Source: an uncultured Oscillibacter sp.
Lineage (GTDB): Bacteria; Bacillota; Clostridia; Oscillospirales; Oscillospiraceae
Length of the DNA stretch: 8,871 nucleotides
Assembly: GCA_910588005.1 (NCBI GenBank)
Contig: CAJUQM010000071.1
Coordinates: forward strand, 1 to 8,871
Direction of reading: 5' to 3'
A model generated the notes under the pieces. The model was not told the DNA's origin. It saw nothing but the letters and a program-made list of their open reading frames with translations, and made no database searches. The translations under genes were made by a program, and so were the position numbers. Of the stretch, positions 1 through 5,207 are shown piece by piece; position 1 is the stretch's first letter; every line of letters begins with the position of its first letter.

Positions 1-598
1 CGCACCAGTAGAGCATTTCAAAGGCGTAGTAGGAGAGGGGCTTGTCCATCATGGCCTCTGCAAACCGCTGATACTCCGCCTTCGTCCAGAACAGCATTTC
101 CTTTCGTTCCTCCGTCCCCATGTTCCCGGCTTTGGCGGCGGGGTTGGAGCGAAGCTCATAGAAGCGGACAGCGTGGTTGAAAATGGCGCTGAGCTGGTTG
201 TGCAGGGTTTTAAGGTAGGTCTGGGAGTAGGGCTTGCGCTGTTCGTCCCGGTAGGCCAGCAGCTCATTCTGCCATGCGATCACGTCCTTGGTGGTGATTT
301 CGCTGATTTTCCGCTTGCCGAAGTAGGGCAGAATCTTCTTCTGGATGATGTTCTCCTTTGTCAGCCAGGTGTTCTCCTTCAGCCGGGGCTTCACATCCTT
401 GGTGTAAAGCTCCACAAAGGCTTCAAAGGTCATATCCATGTCGGCGGCGGTCTGCATTTGAAAGCTGCGCTCCCAGTCCTGGGCCTCCCGCTTGGTGGGA
501 AAGCCCCGCTTGCACTTCTGCTTACGCTCCCCCGTCCAGTCCCGATACCACGCCATGACGTACCATGTGCCCCGCTTTTCGTCCTTAAATACCGGCAT
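1..598 (-). CDS. Tyrosine recombinase (integrase), 3' end cut by window
   Basis: This is the first 199 residues of a phage/ICE-type tyrosine integrase, which cuts and rejoins DNA at att sites to insert or excise a mobile element. Residues 1-45 (MPVFKDEKRGTWYV..., then a KRGFPTKREAQDW segment) look like the N-terminal arm-binding domain of Firmicutes integrases. Residues about 57-150 look like the SAM-like core-binding domain (FEAFVELYTKDVKPRLKENT, ISEITTKDVIAWQNEL, LSAIFNHAVRFYELRSNPA). The catalytic domain begins near residue 170 (FWTKAEYQRF), and the window ends at FEMLYWC, just before the first catalytic Arg would be expected, so activity cannot be judged. The start is supported by AAAGGAAG at 608-615, 9 bases ahead. 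Its first 14 bases overlap the end of the upstream small HTH gene, suggesting coupled translation. The family is clear; the element type is not. Confidence 0.93.
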   Translation of the reverse strand, partial: MPVFKDEKRGTWYVMAWYRDWTGERKQKCKRGFPTKREAQDWERSFQMQTAADMDMTFEAFVELYTKDVKPRLKENTWLTKENIIQKKILPYFGKRKISEITTKDVIAWQNELLAYRDEQRKPYSQTYLKTLHNQLSAIFNHAVRFYELRSNPAAKAGNMGTEERKEMLFWTKAEYQRFAEAMMDKPLSYYAFEMLYWC

Positions 599-788
599 TT
601 TCGTTCACTTCCTTTCTGGCCCCGTAGAGCCGTTCGTTGAAATACTGGCGGTTGACCCGCCCCGCAATGGTGATGAAGCCCTTTCCTTTCAGTTCCTCGT
701 TGAGCTGCCGAATGAGCTTGTAGGCGTAGGGCCTCGACACGCCCAGCTCGTCCGCCACCTCGTCTACCCGGATAAACTTGTTCTCCAT
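585..788 (-). CDS. Small HTH protein, probable excisionase/directionality factor
   Basis: This 67-residue basic protein begins MENKFIRVDEVADELGVSRP. Residues 6-27 (IRVDEVADELGVSRPYAYKLIR) form a MerR/excisionase-like helix-turn-helix. Residues 38-50 (FITIAGRVNRQYF) resemble the wing strand seen in small proteins encoded beside integrases in Firmicutes elements. Such proteins usually bend att DNA to favour excision or regulate int; that role is inferred from family and position. The start has a strong site, AAGGAGG at 796-802, 7 bases away. Its stop lies inside the integrase gene (14-base overlap), so both are probably made from one transcript driven by the promoter at 840-868. It could alternatively be only a transcriptional regulator of the element. 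Confidence 0.85.
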   Translation of the reverse strand: MENKFIRVDEVADELGVSRPYAYKLIRQLNEELKGKGFITIAGRVNRQYFNERLYGARKEVNENAGI

Positions 789-812
789 GCTGGTTCCTCC
801 TTTCTTGAATGG

Positions 813-856
813 TAACGCTATTTGTTTAACGTTGACCCTATTATACTAACTCTATT
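813..856. repeat. Three direct repeats TRACNCTATT in the int promoter
   Basis: TAACGCTATT (813-822), TGACCCTATT (833-842) and TAACTCTATT (847-856) share eight of ten positions. They lie just downstream of the -10, over the -10 and in the spacer of the leftward promoter. A DNA-binding protein such as the XRE regulator or the small HTH protein could use them as operators; that function is inference. Confidence 0.5.
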
Positions 857-868
857 CCGTTATGTCAA
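840..868 (-). promoter_or_regulatory. Promoter of the small HTH/integrase pair
   Basis: On the minus strand the -35 is TTGACA (863-868), the spacer is 17 bases, and the -10 is TATAAT (840-845). This is a perfect sigma-A consensus. Transcription would start near 833, giving a leader of about 45 bases before the HTH gene. Such a strong promoter on an integrase operon implies that repression is needed. Confidence 0.88.
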
Positions 869-883
869 GGCTTTCCAAGAAGA

Positions 884-909
884 AAATATAAACAAATTTA
901 TTTATATTT
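884..909. promoter_or_regulatory. 26-bp near-perfect AT palindrome between divergent promoters
   Basis: The 13-base arms, centred between 896 and 897, pair at 12 of 13 positions; only 893/900 break the symmetry. Each half reads approximately AAATATAAANAAA. It ends 3 bases before the -35 of the rightward promoter and begins 15 bases beyond the -35 of the leftward one. That is a typical place for an operator or a UP-like element serving both promoters. The binding protein is unknown. Confidence 0.6.
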
Positions 910-912
910 CGC

Positions 913-941
913 TTGACAGTTCTAAACATATCTGTTATACT
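913..941 (+). promoter_or_regulatory. Promoter of the XRE regulator
   Basis: The -35 is TTGACA (913-918), the spacer is 17 bases, and the -10 is TATACT (936-941). The expected transcript start is near 948, about 30 bases before the regulator's start codon. It is divergent from the integrase promoter. Confidence 0.88.
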
Positions 942-978
942 CCAAGTGTCCCCATTACATAGATTGGAGTTGGCAGTT

Positions 979-1509
979 ATGGCGATTGGTGAACGTATTC
1001 GCTTTTTCCGCAATAAGAAAGGTGTCACGCAGAAGTATCTCGGTCAGGTGGTGGGGTTCCCGGAACGCTCCGCCGATGTGCGTATGGCGCAGTATGAAAC
1101 CGGGAGCCGCACCCCCAAGGCCGACCTGACCAGGACGCTGGCGGGCTTCTTTGAAGTCTCTACCGATGCCCTGACCGTCCCTGACATAGACAGCGATATT
1201 GGCCTCATGCACACCCTCTTTGCCCTGGAGGACATACGGGGCCTTACCATCGGAGAGATTGGCGGCGAAATCTGTCTGCAGCTGGACAAGTCCAAAGGCA
1301 AGACCTATGTTGATATGCTTGAAATGCTGTCCGCCTGGGCGGAGCAGGCCAAGAAGCTGGAGGCCGGGGAGATCACCAGGGAGGACTATGACCGCTGGCG
1401 CTACAACTACCCCAAGTACGACACCACCCGGAAATGGGTCAAAGTCCCCTCCAAGGAATTGAGCGACTTCCTTGTAGAAGCGTTCAAGGACAGGCTGGGA
1501 AAGGATTGA
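979..1509 (+). CDS. XRE-family HTH transcriptional regulator
   Basis: This 176-residue protein starts MAIGERIRFFRNKKGVTQKY. Residues 4-62 form a Cro/C1-type HTH (IRFFRNKKGVTQKYLGQVVG ... RMAQYETGSRTPKADL), with a short GFPERSADV insertion between the recognition helices that is usual in this Firmicutes subfamily. The rest is a helical C-terminal domain of unknown role with a conserved-looking GEITREDYDRWRYNYP stretch. The ATG at 979 is preferred over an upstream in-frame start because GGAG at 966-969 lies 9 bases away and the promoter at 913-941 would remove anything earlier. Divergence from the small HTH/integrase pair suggests it controls that operon and itself, as repressors of integrative elements do; this is inference. 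A strong hairpin terminator follows directly. Confidence 0.9.
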   Translation: MAIGERIRFFRNKKGVTQKYLGQVVGFPERSADVRMAQYETGSRTPKADLTRTLAGFFEVSTDALTVPDIDSDIGLMHTLFALEDIRGLTIGEIGGEICLQLDKSKGKTYVDMLEMLSAWAEQAKKLEAGEITREDYDRWRYNYPKYDTTRKWVKVPSKELSDFLVEAFKDRLGKD

Positions 1510-1518
1510 CAGACAGCA

Positions 1519-1554
1519 AAAGCCCTTACCGATGTCGCCATCGGTAAGGGCTTT
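1519..1554 (+). terminator. Rho-independent terminator of the XRE gene
   Basis: A 16-bp perfect stem (1519-1534 with 1539-1554) closes a four-base TCGC loop, 9 bases after the regulator's stop codon. The 3' arm ends in TTT but no long U tract follows (TTTGTAATA). Read on the minus strand the stem ends in TTTTGC, so it may also stop transcripts coming from guaA. Confidence 0.85.
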
Positions 1555-1722
1555 GTAATATGGTTTTTGTCACCCACAAGCCGCAAAGGAACACTTTTCA
1601 CCTGCAATCCACCGGGGATACAGAATGATACGGCCTATGGGGAGCGTTATCAAATTGTTATCAAAAGAGAGGGTCGAAACCGTCTATTCCTTGTGCCGCA
1701 ACGGGTTCAGAGTTTCAAAAAC
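1555..1722. other. Non-coding junction between element and guaA 3' end
   Basis: No gene is seen in these 168 bases. They hold a pair of 9-bp direct repeats (1646-1665) and a small inverted repeat GAGTTT/AAACTC (1710-1715 with 1719-1724) that includes the first bases of the guaA stop. The 3' end of guaA is a recognised integration site for genomic islands and ICEs, so one att site probably lies around 1705-1745. The exact core cannot be set without the other end of the element or an empty site. Confidence 0.45.
1646..1665. repeat. Tandem GTTATCAAA repeats, 11-bp period
   Basis: GTTATCAAA occurs at 1646-1654 and 1657-1665, one helical turn apart and about 60 bases from the guaA stop. Arm-type integrase sites commonly appear as such phased short direct repeats near att; the assignment is inference. 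Confidence 0.4.
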
Positions 1723-3264
1723 TCACTCCCACTCAATCGTGGCGGGGGGTTTAGAAGTGATATCATACACAATCCGGTTGATGTGAGGGACTTGGTTGAC
1801 AATCCGCACGCTTACCCGGTCCAGCACTTCGTAGGGAATCCGGGTCCAGTCCGCCGTCATAAAGTCTGTGGTGGTCACGCTGCGCAGGGCCAGGGTGTAA
1901 TCGTAGGTCCGCCCGTCGCCCTGAACGCCTACGGATCGCATGTTGGTCAGCACCGCGAAGTACTGGTCCATGGTTTCCTCCAGGGCCGCCTTGGCGATCT
2001 CGTCCCGGAAGATAAAGTCCGCCAGACGCAGGGTATCCAGCTTCTCCTTGGTGATCTCCCCCATGCAGCGGACAGCCAGACCCGGACCCGGAAAGGGCTG
2101 GCGGCTCACCAGATACTCCGGCAGGGCTAGCTCCCGGCCAAGCTGCCGCACCTCGTCCTTGAAGAGGAGCCGCAGAGGCTCTACGATCTCCTTGAAATCC
2201 ACGCAGGCCGGCAGGCCGCCCACGTTGTGGTGGCTTTTAATCACCGCCGCGTCCCCGGCGCCGGACTCGATCACATCCGGGTAAATGGTGCCCTGGGCCA
2301 GGTAATCCACCTGGCCGATCTTTTTGGCCTCCGCCTCAAAGACCCGGATAAACTCCTCGCCAATGATTTTCCGTTTGGCCTCCGGTTCCGCAATGTGGCT
2401 GAGCTTTTCCAGAAACAGCGATTCTGCGTTGACCCGGACAAAGCGAATGTCCCACTGGGAGAAGGCGGCCTCCACCTCGTCTCCCTCGTCCAGCCGCATG
2501 AGGCCGTGGTCCACAAACACACAGGTGAGCTGATTTCCGACGGCTTCCGCCAGCAGGGCCGCCGCCACGGAGGAGTCCACGCCGCCGCTGAGAGCCAGCA
2601 GAACCTTGCCATTTCCGATTTTTTCCCGGAGACGGCGGACAGCGGTTTCCTTGTATCCGCTCATGGACCAGTCTCCCACCGCGCCGCAGACCTCGTAGAG
2701 AAAGTTGTGGATCATATCTGTGCCGTGTTCGGTGTGGTTGACCTCCGGGTGGTACTGGACGCCGTAAAAGCCCCGGGCTTCGTCGGCGATGGCCACATTG
2801 GGACAGGCCTCGGATCGGGCGGTGAGAATGAAACCCTCCGGCACTTCTTCCATGTAGTCGCCGTGGCTCATCCAGGTGATTCCCCGGCCGGGCAGGCCTT
2901 TGAAGAGCTTACAGCTGGTGTCGAAGTACGTCTCCGTCTTGCCGTATTCCCGGGCCGAGTCCTCCGCGGCGGCCACGACTTTACCGCCCAGGGTGTGGGC
3001 GATCAATTGGCAGCCGTAACAGATGCCGAGGACCGGCACGCCCCAGGTAAAGATCTCTGGGTCCACATGGGGGGAGGTCTCCAGATACACGGAGTTGGGT
3101 CCTCCGGTAAAGATGATTCCGATCGGGTCCATGGCGCGGAGTTCAGCCAGTGGAGTCGTGCAGGGCTTGACCTCGCAATAGACGCCGCATTCCCGGACCC
3201 GGCGGGCGATAAGCTGGTTGTACTGGCCGCCGAAGTCCAGGATGATGACGGTCTGATGAGACAT
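1723..3264 (-). CDS. guaA: GMP synthase (glutamine-hydrolysing)
   Basis: This 513-residue cytosolic enzyme converts XMP, ATP and glutamine to GMP, the last step of guanine nucleotide synthesis. Residues 5-190 are a class I glutamine amidotransferase: GGP oxyanion region (54-56), nucleophile Cys82 in GICYGCQ, and His172/Glu174 in QYHPEV. Residues about 205-395 are the ATP pyrophosphatase domain with the PP-loop LSGGVDSS (225-232), IKSHHNVGG (342-350) and RQPFPGPGLA (388-397). The C-terminal dimerisation domain ends PPATIEWE, the usual family ending. The length is normal and no defect is seen. GAAGG at 3273-3277, 8 bases upstream, supports the start. The lipoprotein gene and, further up, xpt lie on the same strand; Xpt supplies XMP. 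A mobile element appears to sit directly against its 3' end while leaving the ending intact. Confidence 0.98.
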   Translation of the reverse strand: MSHQTVIILDFGGQYNQLIARRVRECGVYCEVKPCTTPLAELRAMDPIGIIFTGGPNSVYLETSPHVDPEIFTWGVPVLGICYGCQLIAHTLGGKVVAAAEDSAREYGKTETYFDTSCKLFKGLPGRGITWMSHGDYMEEVPEGFILTARSEACPNVAIADEARGFYGVQYHPEVNHTEHGTDMIHNFLYEVCGAVGDWSMSGYKETAVRRLREKIGNGKVLLALSGGVDSSVAAALLAEAVGNQLTCVFVDHGLMRLDEGDEVEAAFSQWDIRFVRVNAESLFLEKLSHIAEPEAKRKIIGEEFIRVFEAEAKKIGQVDYLAQGTIYPDVIESGAGDAAVIKSHHNVGGLPACVDFKEIVEPLRLLFKDEVRQLGRELALPEYLVSRQPFPGPGLAVRCMGEITKEKLDTLRLADFIFRDEIAKAALEETMDQYFAVLTNMRSVGVQGDGRTYDYTLALRSVTTTDFMTADWTRIPYEVLDRVSVRIVNQVPHINRIVYDITSKPPATIEWE

Positions 3265-3512
3265 GGTGATTACCTTCTTTCCTTTTCAAGGGGGGTGAGG
3301 GAATGTATTCCGTTGAAATCCGCCCCCGCGGGGGGGGGGGGACGGGGGTTCCCCGCCGCAGACGGGGAGATTTCAGCCATCAGGATGGCCGTGCACGGTC
3401 CACGTCACCGCAAAGCCCGCTCAGCTCCGTTTCTCCCATGTGCCGGTCCTCGGGTAAAGGATTCTGCGGACCCGGTCCCCTGGGGCCATCTCCCCGCCGC
3501 CATTGGAATGGC
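3265..3512 (-). promoter_or_regulatory. guaA leader region, structured, no gene
   Basis: No gene is supported here. Going towards guaA on the minus strand there are a nested hairpin from the pairs 3493-3497/3516-3520 and 3499-3504/3507-3512, a second inverted repeat GCCATC/GATGGC (3376-3381 with 3384-3389), and a 12-G run on the plus strand (3330-3341) adjoining CCCCC (3323-3327). I could not find a convincing -35/-10 pair, and the conserved core of the purine riboswitch is not recognisable. It may be a structured leader or merely GC-rich decayed sequence. Confidence 0.35.
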
Positions 3513-3690
3513 TCAGCGGGATGCCGGCGCCGTTTTTTCCGGATATACTGTCTCCTCATAGATGCCTGCGGAGGAGACGGTCTCTCTATCGTAGCGGTAC
3601 AGTGTCACGGTTCACTGGGGCCGCAGGGCGAAGGGCAGCTCCAGTGTGGTCTCTTCCTCCGCCACGGTCATGGCCCTGCGGGGGGAGGGG
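3513..3690 (-). pseudogene. Probable displaced 3' end of the lipoprotein gene
   Basis: After the G6AG6 tract at 3680-3692 the coding signal moves from the lipoprotein's frame to the neighbouring minus-strand frame. That frame reads MTVAEEETTLELPFALRPQ and stops at 3612-3614. In those codons about 17 of 19 third positions are G or C, against a mixed pattern in the nominal frame. Beyond the TGA the same frame stays protein-like (VTLYRYDRETVSSAGIYEE) to a second stop at 3513-3515. One surplus base in the homopolymer, and possibly a nonsense change, would explain this. A sequencing error is an alternative for the first. Confidence 0.5.
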
Positions 3691-4368
3691 GGTGATGAGC
3701 TGCTCCGCCTCCCGGGCGGTGAGGGATGGAAGCTCCGCCCCGCCCCACTCCACGGCGGCAAAACCGGTGCGGGCAAAGGCGGGCAGATCCTGCTCCGGGA
3801 TCTCCACCGGCTCCGCCAGAGGCTGCCAGGCCATGAATACCCGCAGGAGGCTGTCCGGCTGAGGGGTGATGGTAAGCCCGGCGCGGTTGGTGTAGTTCTC
3901 AAACTGGAAGGAGATCAGATTGAATGGATTGTTCTGCATCCTGGGGAGCCAGTAGACAATAAACTCGTTGGCCTCCCGGCGGGTGAGGCCCAGCTTTTCA
4001 AGTGACTCCTCCAAAAAGGCGGCGGTGTCCGCCCCGGGGACGCAGAAGCCCTGGGAGAAGTCATAGTCCCCGTCGGAGAGGCCCTCCCAATAGAGATAGT
4101 TGTAGGTTTGACCGGACCCGTCTGTCAGCGTTCCGTCCGGAGCGGCGGTGACGGTCCAGCCCTCCTCGCCGTAGGCGGGATAGGTGCAGGTCAGTTCCCC
4201 ATCGTAGTCCAATCGGACGTTGACCTCGGTCTCTTTCTCCGGGTAGAGGTAGAGGACGGGCTTGGCGTCGAGGTCAGTATGATCGTTCTGCCGCTCCTCC
4301 CGGCACCCGGTGAGCAGGGCGCACAGCAGCGCCGCCAGACACAGCGGGACAAAGATGCCTCTTCTCAT
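3586..4368 (-). CDS. Putative lipoprotein of unknown function, C-terminus probably frameshifted
   Basis: The protein has a lipoprotein signal peptide: MRRGIFVPLCLAALLCALLT followed by GC, with Cys22 as the lipid-modified residue (lipobox L-T-G-C). The mature protein should sit on the outer face of the membrane. The core, residues about 36-210, has KPVLYLYPEKETEVNVRLDY, WTVTAAPDGTL, EANEFIVYWLPRM and RVFMAWQP, which I recognise as a clostridial family without assigned function. The second Met is taken as start because AGGAGG at 4375-4380 lies 6 bases ahead; an upstream ATG at 4386 would place that site inside the gene. After residue about 230 the frame becomes suspect: G/C at third positions drops and the better coding frame is the one annotated at 3513-3690. 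The natural protein may therefore end near 3612. It lies 76 bases after xpt with no terminator between them, so they may be cotranscribed. Confidence 0.8.
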   Translation of the reverse strand: MRRGIFVPLCLAALLCALLTGCREERQNDHTDLDAKPVLYLYPEKETEVNVRLDYDGELTCTYPAYGEEGWTVTAAPDGTLTDGSGQTYNYLYWEGLSDGDYDFSQGFCVPGADTAAFLEESLEKLGLTRREANEFIVYWLPRMQNNPFNLISFQFENYTNRAGLTITPQPDSLLRVFMAWQPLAEPVEIPEQDLPAFARTGFAAVEWGGAELPSLTAREAEQLITPLPPQGHDRGGGRDHTGAALRPAAPVNRDTVPLR

Positions 4369-4374
4369 AAAATA

Positions 4375-4383
4375 CCTCCTTTT
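4375..4383 (-). promoter_or_regulatory. Ribosome binding site fixing the lipoprotein start
   Basis: AAAAGGAGG on the minus strand lies 6 bases before the ATG at 4368. It overlaps the codons that would follow an ATG at 4386, so the longer reading is unlikely. Confidence 0.85.
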
Positions 4384-4444
4384 CAAAGTCCTGATACAGG
4401 AATAGACGGAAAAAGGGGCGAGGTGGTTTCGGGGAGGTTAAAAA

Positions 4445-5020
4445 TTAGTCCTCCCGGAAGATGATGTTGCCGGGTTCGGCGCTCTCGATGATGGCCAGGG
4501 ACTTGAGGTTCACCCCGGCGGCCCTGAGACGGTCGCCGCCGCCCTGGAAGCCCTTTTCCACGGCGCAGCCGATACCCACCAGGGTGGCCCCGGCCTTTTC
4601 CACGATGTCGCACAGGCCCCGCATGGCCTCGCCGTTGGCCATGAAGTCGTCGATGATCAGCACCTTGTCGCCGGAGGAGATCCACTCCTTGCTCACCAGC
4701 AGGGTGACCTTTTTCTTGTATGTATAGGAGAAGATGTCGCTCTGGTACAGGCCGCCCTCGATGTTGTCGCTCTTGGCCTTCTTGGCAAAGATCATGGGCT
4801 TGTGGAAGTGCCGGGCCACCACGGCGGACAGGGCGATGCCGCTGGCCTCGGCGGTGAGGATCATGGTCACCTCGTCCATGTTAAAGTGGCGGCCAAACTC
4901 CTCGGCGATGTGCTCCATCAGCTCTGTGTCAATGCGGTGGTTCAAAAAGCCGTCCACTTTGATAATGTTGCCGGGCAGTACCTTGCCCTCCTTGGCAATG
5001 CGGTCCTTCAATTCCTGCAT
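4445..5020 (-). CDS. xpt: Xanthine phosphoribosyltransferase
   Basis: This 191-residue cytosolic salvage enzyme converts xanthine and PRPP to XMP and pyrophosphate; GuaA, encoded two genes downstream, turns XMP into GMP. It begins MQELKDRIAKEGKVLPGNII and has FLNHRIDTELM (25-35), TAEASGIALS (56-65), FAKKAKS (78-84) and the PRPP-binding loop VLIIDDFMANGEA (120-132), all typical of Xpt rather than adenine or hypoxanthine phosphoribosyltransferases. The length matches the family. The start is set by AAGGAGGAG at 5027-5035; a longer in-frame reading back to 5260 would run through the promoter and the mrp terminator. Its own promoter gives a leader of under 40 bases, too short for the guanine riboswitch that controls xpt in many Firmicutes. 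Control may instead act on the palindrome over the -10. Confidence 0.96.
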   Translation of the reverse strand: MQELKDRIAKEGKVLPGNIIKVDGFLNHRIDTELMEHIAEEFGRHFNMDEVTMILTAEASGIALSAVVARHFHKPMIFAKKAKSDNIEGGLYQSDIFSYTYKKKVTLLVSKEWISSGDKVLIIDDFMANGEAMRGLCDIVEKAGATLVGIGCAVEKGFQGGGDRLRAAGVNLKSLAIIESAEPGNIIFRED

Positions 5021-5058
5021 AAGCGGCTCCTCCTTGCTTTCTCTGTAAAATTGTGTAC

Positions 5059-5071
5059 TGATATTATCAGG
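5059..5071. promoter_or_regulatory. 13-bp palindrome over the xpt -10
   Basis: CTGATA-T-TATCAG is perfectly symmetric and covers the -10 at 5064-5069. A repressor bound here would block the promoter. It faintly recalls Fur-family half-sites (TGATA), but the resemblance is short and the regulator is unknown. Confidence 0.4.
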
Positions 5072-5092
5072 GATTCCGTCAATTTTTGCAAG
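5064..5092 (-). promoter_or_regulatory. Promoter of xpt
   Basis: On the minus strand the -35 is TTGCAA (5087-5092), the spacer is 17 bases and the -10 is GATAAT (5064-5069). The transcript would start near 5057, so the leader is about 37 bases with no room for a riboswitch. Confidence 0.7.
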
Positions 5093-5163
5093 TGATTTTC
5101 CAGAGAAAAACAAGCCGTTCCCATGAAAAAGCCCTGTCTGTTTTTGACAGAAGAGACAAAATG

Positions 5164-5207
5164 CCGCAAAAGCCGCGCCGTGGGCGGACACGGCGCGGCT
5201 TTTGCGG
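5164..5207 (-). terminator. Terminator hairpin of the mrp-like gene
   Basis: A perfect 19-bp stem (5164-5182 with 5189-5207) encloses a 6-base loop and begins at the base right after the TAA stop codon. It is followed on the minus strand by CATTTTGTC, a short U tract. It separates the mrp transcript from the xpt promoter. Confidence 0.85.

Noticed and set aside
173..640. Plus-strand open frame of 155 residues opposite the integrase
   Set aside because: The minus strand encodes a clear integrase; this is its shadow with low-complexity Leu/Gly/Val sequence.
1567..2130. Plus-strand open frame across the junction and the guaA 3' end
   Set aside because: It is mostly antisense to the conserved C-terminal domain of guaA and has no supporting motif.
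3265..3512. Purine, ZTP or cobalamin riboswitch ahead of guaA
   Set aside because: I looked for the conserved cores of these aptamers on the minus strand and could not match any. A covariance search would settle it.
2227..3561. 444-residue open frame on the plus strand opposite guaA
   Set aside because: It lies antisense to an intact, unmistakable guaA, and runs through the guaA upstream region. Long antisense frames are expected in GC-rich genes; the product has no recognisable motif.
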